DNA from: CAKZQX01 sp034435975
GTDB lineage: Bacteria; Chloroflexota; Chloroflexia; Chloroflexales; Chloroflexaceae
NCBI GenBank assembly: GCA_034435975.1
Contig: DAOTWD010000152.1
Span: 75,341-139,340 of the forward strand
Reading direction: 5' to 3'
Length of the DNA stretch: 64,000 nt
The notes beneath the pieces were generated by a model that was not told the DNA's origin, did not search any database, and saw nothing but the letters and a program-made list of their open reading frames with translations. Positions 44,113 to 53,479 of the stretch are shown piece after piece (within the stretch, counting starts at the first letter, position 1; each line of letters opens with the position of its first letter). A program made the translations under genes and the position numbers.

Positions 44113-44394
44113 ATGGTAGACGTACGGGAACAGGTGCATAAACAGTATCTGGATACCCAGGACATGGCTACACGATCGATGCACGCATGGAATGAGTTGA
44201 TGATCGCAACAACGGATATGGCGTTTGATGTTGTGTTGAAGAATTGGAATTATAGTCGTAGTTTGCGCAACTCGGCCGATCAGGCAGTTGAAGACGCGAT
44301 TAAGACCCAGCATCGCCTGTCGAATGAAATGTTGCAGGTATGGCAGGGATACACCAGCAACTTGCAAGAAATTGTCACCAAAGCAGTGAAGTAA
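44113..44394 (+). CDS. small phasin-like protein (paralogue 1)
   Basis: A 93-residue, wholly helical, amphipathic protein. It shares with the protein at 55377-55655 the pattern MAFDVVLKNWNYSRSLRNSAD, then an IKTQHRLSNEM region and a QGY motif before the C-terminus. Size, heptad-like pattern and location beside phaB-phaA suggest a phasin, which coats polyhydroxyalkanoate granules; I could not match a named phasin family, so this is an inference from context. AAAGGATC lies eight bases before ATG 44113. It is divergent from the SARP-type regulator. Confidence 0.55.
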   Translation: MVDVREQVHKQYLDTQDMATRSMHAWNELMIATTDMAFDVVLKNWNYSRSLRNSADQAVEDAIKTQHRLSNEMLQVWQGYTSNLQEIVTKAVK

Positions 44395-44640
44395 CCTCGA
44401 TGGCCCAACTACCCTACCCATAAATCCTCGATCCGATCGTTGGTGTCCTGGATCAGAGTAGATGGAGAGACAGAGTATAGCTTTTACTCTGCTCCCCACC
44501 TCACGCTGTTATGGTCTGATTGTATCACAGTGATGTCAACCAAATGGAACGACCTCCTGCAATCACATCCCTTTTGAGTGCATTCATGCAGACGGCAAGA
44601 AACGACGATTGTTCTTCTATTGACATCACATTATAATACA

Positions 44641-45387
44641 TCATATCATAAACGCGCCACCGTTGACGTTTAACTGCTCACCCGTGATGTAATCGCCCTC
44701 AGCAGCCAGGAAGACAACGGCTTTGGCAATATCCGACACATCGCCAAAGCGCCCAAGCGGAATGCGGCTCTTGATCTGATCTTGAATATTATCCGGTACA
44801 CCGGAGAACATGTCCGTCAGCGTCCAGCCGGGAGCAACCGAGTTCACCGTAATATTAAACCGCGCCAGTTCCAGCGCCGCCGTGCGAGTAAAGGCAATAA
44901 TTGCACCTTTGCTGGCTGAGTAGTTGGCCTGACCAATCGCCCCCACCTGTCCATTCATGGATGAAATATTAATGATGCGCCCATAGTTCTGGTTGACCAT
45001 AATAGGCATCACAGCCGTTGTGCAATAATAGACGCTATTCAGGTTCGCATTGATAACTGCTTGCCAATCCTCATCGGTCATCTTGCGCAGAGTACGATCT
45101 CTCGTGATACCAGCGTTGTTCACCAGAATATCAACTCGTCCCCACTGCTCAAAGACACGGCGCACCATATCGCGTGACTCCTGAGGGTGCCCAACATCCG
45201 CCTGGGCAAGCATGCAGGTACCATCAAAACCATTAATCTCATTCGCCAGTTCCTGCGCCTGAGATTCACTGCTGCGGTAGTTAATCGCAACTTTGGCGCC
45301 TTCACGTGCCATGGCTAATGCAATCCCGTGCCCTATCCCACGACTGGCACCAGTAACAATCGCAACTTTTCCATCAAGTCGTCCCAC
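44641..45387 (-). CDS. phaB: acetoacetyl-CoA / 3-oxoacyl reductase (SDR)
   Basis: A 248-residue short-chain dehydrogenase with the NADPH motif TGASRGIGHGIA, NNAGITRD, the catalytic Ser-Tyr-Lys as ISSMNGQVGAIGQANYSASK, and a FabG-like C-terminus ITGEQLNVNGGAF. It lies 70 bp behind the thiolase, the order phaA-phaB used to make 3-hydroxybutyryl-CoA; FabG function is an alternative. The start is GTG 45387 with AGGGAGG seven bases upstream. TRDRTLRKMTDEDW is close to PhaB/PhbB proteins. Confidence 0.85.
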   Translation of the reverse strand: MGRLDGKVAIVTGASRGIGHGIALAMAREGAKVAINYRSSESQAQELANEINGFDGTCMLAQADVGHPQESRDMVRRVFEQWGRVDILVNNAGITRDRTLRKMTDEDWQAVINANLNSVYYCTTAVMPIMVNQNYGRIINISSMNGQVGAIGQANYSASKGAIIAFTRTAALELARFNITVNSVAPGWTLTDMFSGVPDNIQDQIKSRIPLGRFGDVSDIAKAVVFLAAEGDYITGEQLNVNGGAFMI

Positions 45388-45457
45388 GTTATACCTCCCT
45401 AATTACGTCTATGTCTGAGTCCTACCGGGCAAAAAAGGATTCTGCTAACCGGCTGGC

Positions 45458-46651
45458 TTACAGCCGTTCAAACACTGCGGCAATGCCCTGCCCCCCACCG
45501 ATGCACATCGTCACCAGGGCACGCCTGGCTCCAGTGCGCTGCAGTTCATGGGCAGCCTTCACCACCAGAATCGCGCCAGTAGCGCCGATCGGATGGCCAA
45601 GTGAGATTCCACTGCCATTCGGATTGATGCGCGGGTCATCAGGTGACAACTCCAGGTCGCGCATAACCGCCAGTGCCTGAGCAGCGAAGGCCTCGTTCAG
45701 TTCAATCAGGTCAAAATCGTTGAGGCTTAAGCCAGTGCGTTGTAATACGTTGCGCACGGCAGGTACCGGGCCGATACCCATATACTTGGGATCAACACCT
45801 GCGAAGGCGTAGTCCACCAGGCGCATAATGGGTTTTAGACCACGCTTTTCAGCAGCGTCGCGCTCCATAATAATCACAGCGGCAGCAGCATCGTTAATAG
45901 CCGAGGCATTACCAGCGGTGACCGTTCCGGCCTTGTCAAAGGCTGGTCGCAGCTTGGCCATACCTTCCAGGGTAGCATCGCGACGCGGGTGCTCATCAGT
46001 ATCAACAATGGTTGTGCCCTTCTTTGTCTTCACTTCGATCGGCAGGATCTGCTCCTTCAAGTAGCCGTTATCCAGCGCGTTAATCGCTCGCCGGTGGCTC
46101 TCGACGGCCAGTGCATCCTGATCTTCCCGTGAGATCCCCCACTTTTTCGCGATGTTTTCGGCAGTAATGCCCATATGACAGTCATCAAATGGATCGGAAA
46201 GGGCCCCCACCATCGCATCGATTACGTTCGTATCATTCATCCGCTGACCCCAGCGCATGCTCGGTAGCCAGTACTGGGAACGGCTCATGCACTCGGCACC
46301 ACCTGCCACAGCGCAGTCAATATCGCCCAGCATAATCAACTGGGCAGCAGAAATGATCGCCTGCAGGCCACTCCCACACAGCCGGTTCAAGGTCAAGGCC
46401 GGAGTTTCCTGGGGCAACCCACCTTTGATTGCCGCAACACGCGCCAGGTAATGGTCGTGGGCATCAGTGTGGATGATATTGCCGAAGATCGCATGCCCAA
46501 CATCTTTGGGATCAACTCCGGCACGTTGGACAGCCTCCCGCACCACGAGTGCGGCCAGTTCAGATGGTGGAAAGTCTTTCAACGCCCCACCGTAATCGCC
46601 AATTGCCGTCCGTACACTGCTCAACACCACTACTTCACGATTGCTAGCCAT
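45458..46651 (-). CDS. phaA: acetyl-CoA C-acetyltransferase (thiolase)
   Basis: A 397-residue thiolase. The nucleophile Cys is in LNRLCGSGLQA, the C-terminal pair is GHPIGATGA (His) and VTMCIGGGQGIAAVFE (Cys), and NASAINDAAAAVI is the third signature. It condenses two acetyl-CoA to acetoacetyl-CoA, the first step toward polyhydroxybutyrate, or works in reverse in fatty-acid breakdown. GAGGAGG precedes ATG 46651. phaB follows directly, so the pair is most likely biosynthetic. Confidence 0.93.
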   Translation of the reverse strand: MASNREVVVLSSVRTAIGDYGGALKDFPPSELAALVVREAVQRAGVDPKDVGHAIFGNIIHTDAHDHYLARVAAIKGGLPQETPALTLNRLCGSGLQAIISAAQLIMLGDIDCAVAGGAECMSRSQYWLPSMRWGQRMNDTNVIDAMVGALSDPFDDCHMGITAENIAKKWGISREDQDALAVESHRRAINALDNGYLKEQILPIEVKTKKGTTIVDTDEHPRRDATLEGMAKLRPAFDKAGTVTAGNASAINDAAAAVIIMERDAAEKRGLKPIMRLVDYAFAGVDPKYMGIGPVPAVRNVLQRTGLSLNDFDLIELNEAFAAQALAVMRDLELSPDDPRINPNGSGISLGHPIGATGAILVVKAAHELQRTGARRALVTMCIGGGQGIAAVFERL

Positions 46652-47064
46652 TCATGAACCTCCTCATTAATTTGACACAAATGTCCCGGTAAAAACATTT
46701 GGCGCAGTTCGTTCTGGAGTTCTTACGAATCTGCGCCCTGTTCGCTGTACCGTCCCATCCTCCGCCTCTTCGCAGAAATGTGTTCTTCCGCCATTTGATC
46801 AGAAGCCGATGCATCCATCGACCGACAGTGGTAAAATAGTCGTTAACCTGATAGCATAGCGGGTAGATACATTATAGTATAAGATTGCCAGGTTGCAAAT
46901 ATTTGTATTATGCAACCGCTTTCTGGTTTGGAGAAGGCCATAGATGTGCTACGCTCAGGCGCACCTGGAGCAGGATATGGGCAAGGAAAGTAACTCTTGT
47001 GTAATCAGAGGAAGTACAATAAACTATATTCCCTGAATCTATCATGTACGTGAGGAGGCAACGT
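46652..47064. other. divergent intergenic region
   Basis: Contains TATAGTATAAG near 46875 and must hold the promoters for phaA-phaB (minus) and the acetyltransferase (plus). No gene, repeat or RNA is recognised in these 413 bases. Confidence 0.35.
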
Positions 47065-47616
47065 ATGGCTCAGACTCAGCGCATTGAGGCGCCAATGACA
47101 AGAGAAGTACGAGATGGACGCAAAGTGACGATCCGAGCAATCACTGAGGAGGACCGTACCGCGATGGAGGTGTTTGGCAATTCGTTGCCCGCCAATGACT
47201 CGCTCTATCTGGAGGATGATTTCCAGAATCCGGATATTATTGCGCGTCTTACCAATGCGGCAGCGGCTGAACATTGGCGTCAGTTTGTGGCCGAAGCTGA
47301 GGATGGGTCAATTGTCGGGTATACCTCAGTACGCCGATTACCCGGCTGGTCAAGCCATGTCGCTGACATCTATCTCGTTATTGATCCGCGTTGGCGTCGG
47401 ATCGGGCTTGGTACCGAACTGGCACAGATGATTTTTAATGCTGCGCGGGATCTGGGAGTCGCAAAAGTAATTGTCGAGATGCTTGAGGAACAAACCGATG
47501 GCCGCGAGATTTTTCAACACCTCGGGTTTGAAGTGGAAGGAACGTTACGCAAGCATGCGCGTGATCGCAATGGTGTGCTGCATAATATGTTGATTCTCTC
47601 CTACCATATCGACTAG
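47065..47616 (+). CDS. GNAT-family N-acetyltransferase
   Basis: A 183-residue acetyl-CoA-dependent acetyltransferase. The central acetyl-CoA loop is VIDPRWRRIGLGTELAQMIF (motif A, R/Q-x-x-G-x-G/A), preceded by the beta-strand HVADIYLV, and FQHLGFEVEGTLRKH near the C-terminus is typical. The acceptor is unknown. ATG 47065 has GAGGAGG six bases upstream and is preferred to ATG 47044. It sits alone between the two PHA-related groups. Confidence 0.87.
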   Translation: MAQTQRIEAPMTREVRDGRKVTIRAITEEDRTAMEVFGNSLPANDSLYLEDDFQNPDIIARLTNAAAAEHWRQFVAEAEDGSIVGYTSVRRLPGWSSHVADIYLVIDPRWRRIGLGTELAQMIFNAARDLGVAKVIVEMLEEQTDGREIFQHLGFEVEGTLRKHARDRNGVLHNMLILSYHID

Positions 47617-48033
47617 TGGTTGACCACCGTGATGGTGCAGGATATGCCCGAAATGCCGTTCGTCGTTCTGTTGGTATCAGAAACGACAAACGGCGTTCTG
47701 TTATGCGCCACATAGTGGCTGACCACTGGCTATCGCAAACTGACTTTCTGCCCAACTGATGATTCAGGATGGCTGTAGATCCAGTGTCCGTAGGACACTG
47801 AGAGTTTTCGGCAGGAAGGAACAGTGCAGAGAGCGCGCGCGGGCTTTCGGCGGGTACGGTATGCTCTGGCTGAAGCCCGCGCGCTCGTTGAATGCGAGCG
47901 GAAGAACGCGATGTACACTGACAGGTTGTAACCAGGGCTGAAACAACCTGCCAGCGGTATCTTCGGCGTTGAACAAGGCTCGATGTGCGGGTATCGCACG
48001 GCGGATCAGGTATCAGTGTGCCAGGCGTTACAG
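47617..48033. repeat. spacer with long GC-rich inverted repeat
   Basis: GAGCGCGCGCGGGCTT (47831-47846) pairs with AAGCCCGCGCGCTC (47873-47886), and AGGTTG/CAACCT form a second hairpin at about 47923-47951. Two short palindromes, GTGGTTGACCAC (about 47616) and GTGGCTGACCAC (about 47714), bracket an AACGACAAACG region. No gene is supported. Confidence 0.5.
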
Positions 48034-48774
48034 CTACACAATGAGCCCCCCATCGACCGAAAGAACTTGCCCGGTAATAAAACTGGCTTCATCAGAGGCC
48101 AGAAAGAGAAAAGCGTTGGCAATATCCTCGGGTTGCCCCAGGCGACGGAGAGGGGTTCGTTCTTTGACTGCGTCCAGCACTTTTTCTGGCACGGTCTGGA
48201 TCATTTCGGTGGCAGTAAATCCGGGTGCAACCGCATTGACGCGAATCCCATGAGGGCCAAGCTCACGTGCCCAGGTCTTGGTCATACCAATCACACCAGC
48301 TTTGGTGGCGACATAGTTGGTTTGACCGAAGTTGCCATGTAAGGCCACAATCGAACTGGTACTCAAAATACAGCCACGCCCCTGAGCAATCATAATCGGT
48401 GCCACTGTGCGGGCACAGAGCCAGACTCCTTTCAGATTGACATTAATAACGGCATCCCACTGTGCTTCGCTCATTTTCTGCATACGGGCATCGCGGGTAA
48501 TACCAGCATTGTTAATCTGGATGTCAATGCCCTCCCCCCACTCATTGGCAGCCGCAATTGCGGCCTCGACCGACTCTGATTGGGAAACATCAACCTGTAG
48601 ACCAAGTGCCTTGCCATCGCTGGCGTTAATTTCAGCGGCAACTGCCTCGGCGGCCTCACGGTTAATATCCGCTACCACCACCCGGGCGCCTTCACGAGCA
48701 AATGTCAACGCCGTGATCCGACCAATACCACGCCCAGAACCAGTAATGAATGCAACTCTATCCTTTAGACGCAT
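48034..48774 (-). CDS. SDR reductase, FabG/PhaB-like (second copy)
   Basis: A 246-residue short-chain dehydrogenase with TGSGRGIGRITA, NNAGITRDARMQKM, STSSIVALHGNFGQTNYVATK (catalytic Ser, Tyr, Lys) and GQVLSVDGGLIV. It is clearly related to the reductase at 44641-45387. It lies directly downstream of the broken phaC on the same strand, so it was probably the reductase of a phaC-phaB operon. GAGGAG lies eight bases before ATG 48774. It could serve PHA or fatty-acid synthesis. Confidence 0.88.
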   Translation of the reverse strand: MRLKDRVAFITGSGRGIGRITALTFAREGARVVVADINREAAEAVAAEINASDGKALGLQVDVSQSESVEAAIAAANEWGEGIDIQINNAGITRDARMQKMSEAQWDAVINVNLKGVWLCARTVAPIMIAQGRGCILSTSSIVALHGNFGQTNYVATKAGVIGMTKTWARELGPHGIRVNAVAPGFTATEMIQTVPEKVLDAVKERTPLRRLGQPEDIANAFLFLASDEASFITGQVLSVDGGLIV

Positions 48775-48860
48775 CGCACATTCTCCTCACATCCTTAATT
48801 TGCAAATTAGCGAAATCTATGCGTAACCTGTTATCACGCAGTCAAGCCAGGCATCATACC

Positions 48861-49511
48861 TTATAATACCACTACCTGACACAAGTAATGTAGTGAGTGT
48901 TGACCCTGATCGGCCGCTCGCACATCTTCGCTCGAACGTACGGAGAGCCAGGTGTCCATGTGCGGCCAGAGGCGCTTGTGGACGTTACTCGCGGCCATAA
49001 TCCCAATATGCCCACCAGGGCCAATCAGGAGATCTTTATCGGTGCTACGGATACAATTCATAATACTAGTTGTACTGACATGAGGGTATGAGATGATCTT
49101 TATCAGCAATGATATTAAACACCGCTGCAAGCCAGTTGTTCAATGGCCCGGCTCCTTTTTCAGTAAAGTCAAGCGGTGCCGTCAGGAGCAATAGATGACG
49201 CAACCCGTGATCAGGGTACCTGGCGGCATAGTATCATGGCAAGCGTGGCTCCAATGCACCAGCCAGGCTTGTTGAAGTCATGCAATCCGGCGTGCGCCTG
49301 CATTTTGCGAATGGCGCGGGGAAGATAATCGAGCGCAAAATCGGCAAAATTCAAGATGCAGCCCCAGAGGTTGCGAAAAGGCATCGGTGTTAACAATATT
49401 CGCGGTTCCCTGAGCCCACACTTCTAACTTGACATCACGAAACGAACGCCAGAAACGGATAGGGGACATTATCGTCACACTATGCTCCTGGCGACCATTT
49501 TTCGGACTCAT
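48861..49511 (-). pseudogene. phaC: class III-like polyhydroxyalkanoate synthase, decayed
   Basis: Relics of a PHA synthase in several frames. ATG 49511, still with AAGGAGA upstream, opens about 50 residues (VKLEVWAQGTANIVNTD); another frame gives FADFALDYLPRAIRKM and the lipase-box region PGWCIGATLAMI; a third gives ARYPDHGLRHLLLLTAPLDF then IIADKDHLIP; the last gives LLIGPGGHIGIMA and HKRLWPHMDTWL, the family C-terminus. At least three frameshifts and two internal deletions are needed, since an intact enzyme has about 350 residues and only about 215 codons remain. No functional polymerase can come from this locus. Confidence 0.82.
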
Positions 49512-50445
49512 ATGGTGTGTCTCCTTGGACGTTTAGCGCTGGTAGGCAGATTGAGGTAATTGTATCATAACTCGGTAGCTGGAACAGGACAGACTGGCGG
49601 CAATGTAATATAGTAGCTATAAAAACCATCATATCCTGGACAGTTACACAAAGGTTACATGATACTCTCTGGTTAGAGTGTCCCCGTCATCGCGTTCCGC
49701 TGCGGGGCCATCGTCAGTTATACAAAAGTTACATGATATACTCTGGTTAGCGTTACGCTCGATTTTTACCACCATACATCTGCCCGTCGATGGTCAGGAC
49801 ATATGGATTCCCCCAGACCACTTTCTGTTCGATGAATTGGACAGGAGTGAGAAGGATTGCACACCTGTGGGGAATAGATCTTGCATTCTGGGCGGACAGA
49901 GCATACCATAGTACTTCAACGAGCCTTCATCTCGGCCGGGGTGCGCGGGGGCCTGGCGAGAAGAGAGGAGCGAGGAAAGAGAACCCTCGCTCCTCTCCCG
50001 CTCCTCCCTCGGAGGAGCGAAGCCGCGCCGCGCCTTCCTACCCAGGGGATGTCTCGTTGGAGGAATAGAATAAAAATCTGGCGAATGGGGTCAGGGAGGA
50101 ATACCTCTTCCCCCTGGGGAACACTGTTGTGTTCATGCCGATTGGTGGGACGACAGGGAGAACAGGTACGATTCACCAGCACAGAGCACAGGTATGCCTG
50201 TCTCTGCCTGAATATCCCTATCCATTTTGTTGAAACCTGGCTGAAAAGCTTGCCGGGTGTGGGTTGGGATTGGCTCAGGGCAGAGATATAAGATTGACAC
50301 GGAGCGCTGGTACCAATCTTGATTGACTGGATGCAGCACGGAACCTTACATCTGGTCGAGCCTATTTTTCAAACCCTCATGTCGCGCATCAGATCTGAAC
50401 GAGGGGTATGTGAAGAATAACTGGGAAGCAGAAAGGATACGATCG
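49512..50445. repeat. 934-bp spacer with paired direct repeats and CAACGAG element copy E
   Basis: A 36-bp direct repeat (49641-49676 and 49715-49750, core CAAAAGGTTACATGAT with few changes) has a 74-bp period. Positions 49905-50070 hold copy E of the CAACGAG-ended element: GTACTTCAACGAG at the left, GATGTCTCGTTGGAGGA at the right, with a GA-rich palindromic interior and CCGCGCCGCGCC. Its complement matches copy D at 34590-34725. The rest shows no gene. Confidence 0.6.
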
Positions 50446-52440
50446 ATGACCATGGAGTCAACCGATCAGGTTGCACAGGTATTTATCGTGCTGAATCCCG
50501 TTGCAGGTAGGAGTGTCATCGATACAGTACGTGCGACGCTTGATCGCTATTTTGATTCGCATGCCTGGGATTGTGAACTGTATGAGACGACGGGGGCGGA
50601 GGATGTAGCGAGAGTTGTACAGGATGCCCTGGTGCGTGGATGTGATATGGTGGTAGCTGCTGGTGGCGATGGTACCATTTCGGCAGTCGCCAATGGTCTG
50701 GCGCATACCGAGATACCGTTGGGAATATTGCCGATTGGAACCGGCAATGTGCTGGCGCAAGAATTGGGTATTCCGCTTGATCTGGATGCTGCCTGTCGAC
50801 TCTTGACGGATCAGCATACACTCACATGTCTGGATGCGATGCAGGTACAGGATCATCTGTTTCTCTTCCAGATTGCAGTCGGTATTGAATCGCTTATGAT
50901 CCGCGACACGGCACGTACAGCCAAGCGCCGTTTTGGGCGATTAGCCTATATCTGGACAGCCTTGAAATGGTTAGTAGGGTATCAACCGCGCCGATTTACG
51001 ATTGTGGTTGATACCCAGCGGTTGCGGCCACGGGCGTCGCAGGTGTTGATCGCCAATGGGGGTACGCTAGGTATGCAGCCTTTTCGTTGGGGAGCTGAGA
51101 TTGTTCCTAATGACGGGCGCATTGATGTGTGCATTGTAAGCGCACGCACCGTGCTGGATTATCTCAGTCTAGCCTGGCATATTGTCCGTGGTCAGCCTCA
51201 TCGTAGTCATAAGGTGCGTTGTTTGCCAGCATACCGAACCGTGGTAATCAGTTCAGATCATATATTACCAGTGCAGGGAGATGGGGAAATTATTGGACAA
51301 ACGCCGGTACATGTACAAGTGGTGCCACAGGCGGTACGGGTTATTGTGCCGTTTAATAATAAGAAGTATCAACAGATTTCTACGTCAGATATACATGACC
51401 AGAATATGACAGCAGGTCAACAGCACGATGCTGAATTGACACCCACATCGGATGTGTTGCTCCGATCATCATCTGAGAGATCATCATCTGAGACAGATGT
51501 TCCACTTGAGTTACAGGCCCGCTCTAATCCTGTACGTGAGACGTTGCGCAACAAGTTACGCGAAATGAAAACATCCGCGCAGGCTCGTGTCATTATAGAC
51601 AGGTTGTTAGCTGCTGCTGGTAGGGTGACCGAGCTAGAGGTGCATGACCAGGAACAATCACATCATTCAACCCGGCCTGCGGATGCAATCCAGCAGGTTG
51701 CTGCTGCTCCGGGCCTGCAATCTGCCGCTGCGATGATACTGGAAGCGGCCCAGCAGTTAGTTGGTGCAGAAGGTGATGTACAGGCAGCGCTTGAGGCAGC
51801 CATGCAGGCGGCCATGAACTCGGAGCAGTCTGGCGTAATTGATGCTGAACTGAAACGACCATTGGATCTGTTGCGGGCAGAACTATTGCAACATATGCGG
51901 CCTTTGCACGCGCTCGATATGCGGTTGTTTCTTGCAATTAATCATATGCCGCATACCCCGGTCACTAATCGGTTGATGCAAACGATTACCTGTTTCATGA
52001 ACGGTGGGTGGGGATGGGTGATCGGGTTAGTTGTGGCTGCATTGGTTGATCGACCGCGTGGTGCAACGGCGTTTCGTCAGGTCGTGCCACCGCTGTGGTT
52101 TGCCACCATGAGCGTCGAATATCCAATCAAGCATTATTTTCGTCGCCGCCGCCCCTTTATTGATGTCGTGCAGGCGGTAGCGGTCGGGCGTAAACCAGGA
52201 ACCTATTCTTTTCCCTCTGGGCATTCGGCTGCAGCGTTTGCTGGTGCCTGGTTGCTGCGGCGGCATTATCCTGAGTTGACACCGGTGTGGTATACGGTGG
52301 CGGTGCTGATCGGCTTTTCGCGAATTTATCTGGGTGTCCACTATCCGGGTGATGTAATAAGCGGTGCGATCTCTGGAACGGTGATTGCTGAAGCGATCCG
52401 CTGGCTTCTTGATCAGGACGAAACATCGTCTACCGTCTAA
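50446..52440 (+). CDS. diacylglycerol/lipid kinase fused to PAP2 phosphatase
   Basis: A 664-residue two-enzyme fusion. Residues 1-300 are a DAGK/YegS-type lipid kinase with the nucleotide site GGDGTISAVANGL (about 73) and LPIGTGNVLAQELGIP. A poorly conserved, Ser- and Gln-rich linker follows (about 310-480). The C-terminal PAP2 phosphatase (about 485-660) is membrane-embedded and has all three motifs: KHYFRRRRPF, FPSGHSAAAF and SRIYLGVHYPGD. It could phosphorylate and dephosphorylate lipids in one chain, such as undecaprenol or diacylglycerol. ATG 50446 has AAGGAT nine bases upstream; the frame opens at 50323. Confidence 0.9.
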   Translation: MTMESTDQVAQVFIVLNPVAGRSVIDTVRATLDRYFDSHAWDCELYETTGAEDVARVVQDALVRGCDMVVAAGGDGTISAVANGLAHTEIPLGILPIGTGNVLAQELGIPLDLDAACRLLTDQHTLTCLDAMQVQDHLFLFQIAVGIESLMIRDTARTAKRRFGRLAYIWTALKWLVGYQPRRFTIVVDTQRLRPRASQVLIANGGTLGMQPFRWGAEIVPNDGRIDVCIVSARTVLDYLSLAWHIVRGQPHRSHKVRCLPAYRTVVISSDHILPVQGDGEIIGQTPVHVQVVPQAVRVIVPFNNKKYQQISTSDIHDQNMTAGQQHDAELTPTSDVLLRSSSERSSSETDVPLELQARSNPVRETLRNKLREMKTSAQARVIIDRLLAAAGRVTELEVHDQEQSHHSTRPADAIQQVAAAPGLQSAAAMILEAAQQLVGAEGDVQAALEAAMQAAMNSEQSGVIDAELKRPLDLLRAELLQHMRPLHALDMRLFLAINHMPHTPVTNRLMQTITCFMNGGWGWVIGLVVAALVDRPRGATAFRQVVPPLWFATMSVEYPIKHYFRRRRPFIDVVQAVAVGRKPGTYSFPSGHSAAAFAGAWLLRRHYPELTPVWYTVAVLIGFSRIYLGVHYPGDVISGAISGTVIAEAIRWLLDQDETSSTV

Positions 52441-52522
52441 CGGCACCGATCTCAGCCGCTGCGACCGAGCGAAGCGAGGGAGCAGTCGGCTGGAGCGAGA
52501 TGTTGGGCGGCCATATCTGTAT

Positions 52523-53479
52523 TTACAGCATACATAACCAACGAGAAACTGATGCAATTTGATTCGGATCGTTCAAATTGGCAGCGTTGGTGAGCAATCC
52601 TTTTTCCAGTTGATCCCATATCTCGGTCGCCATTCTCTTCTCAATTGCCGCACCTATAAAGAAAGTATATGGGGAGTGTCTCGCGTTAGAAAATGCTTCA
52701 CGGATACGGTCAAGAGCCGCTCGCGCAGTTTTCCAATGTTCGTCTGCGCCTGCGGGGTCTATTCCACCTTTGAGTTCGCCAAGAGCAATATACGCCCTGT
52801 CCGATCTATATCCAGTGGCTTGCAATTCGTCAGGGATGAGCTTGAATAAGCACATATCCACATTGTTCTTGACCAAAGGTACGGTCAGGTTGTAAATCAG
52901 AGTACGCGGCTTACCTTCGCTTTCCCAACTCAATCCACGCAGAGAGAACTCGATTTCCGAGTCATCATCGGCCATATCAGCCCACTGTCTGGTCTTGGAA
53001 TGTTGCCATCGGCAACGGATGTCAGCAATCGTTAGTGTTGCAATGATGGTACGGGTAAGTTTTCTCTGCGCCAAGACGCCGCCAATGTTACGCATCGAAC
53101 CGCCCAGCGCGTCGCCGCGCGTCAGTAAAAACCTGAACACCAGCTCTTCGACAAACTTTTCTCCTGCTGGCTCAAGGAAATTCTTGATGAGACCGTTGAT
53201 GGCTTCCGCTTTATCTTCTGGCAACAGATGAACAAGAGCTTTGTCGGACAATCCTGCCGCCGTGAGAAGTCCCGATTCTATGCCCTTGATGGACAGCAAG
53301 TCAGCAGGAGTTCTAGCCTGTGATGCCGCTGCTTGTAATGCTCGCGCTTCGGCAACATAAGGTGTAGCACGACGGTTCTTTTCAAGCGCAAGCGCGACAA
53401 AGCCTGCACGCGTGGCTTCGTAGGTCGTGACGAGGTCATCGCTGGAGCGAAGATGATTTCGATAAGGGCGCGAGGGCAT
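52523..53479 (-). CDS. type II restriction endonuclease, AvaI/BsoBI family
   Basis: A 318-residue enzyme that I match, from memory, to BsoBI and AvaI over its whole length: TTYEATRAGFVALALEKNRR, then NFLEPAGEKFVEEL, GGSMRNIGGVLAQRKLTR, and the catalytic block LGELKGGIDPAGADEHWKTA, with the metal-binding Glu and Lys of the E-x-K motif. These enzymes cut C^YCGRG. The ATG overlaps the methylase stop by one base (TAATG), with GGAG upstream. Base composition is lower in GC than the neighbours, suggesting recent gain. Confidence 0.9.
   Translation of the reverse strand: MPSRPYRNHLRSSDDLVTTYEATRAGFVALALEKNRRATPYVAEARALQAAASQARTPADLLSIKGIESGLLTAAGLSDKALVHLLPEDKAEAINGLIKNFLEPAGEKFVEELVFRFLLTRGDALGGSMRNIGGVLAQRKLTRTIIATLTIADIRCRWQHSKTRQWADMADDDSEIEFSLRGLSWESEGKPRTLIYNLTVPLVKNNVDMCLFKLIPDELQATGYRSDRAYIALGELKGGIDPAGADEHWKTARAALDRIREAFSNARHSPYTFFIGAAIEKRMATEIWDQLEKGLLTNAANLNDPNQIASVSRWLCML

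Noticed and set aside
48861..49130. Separate small gene for the C-terminal phaC frame
   Set aside because: Its residues match only the end of PHA synthases and it lacks a start with a ribosome site, so it is part of the pseudogene.
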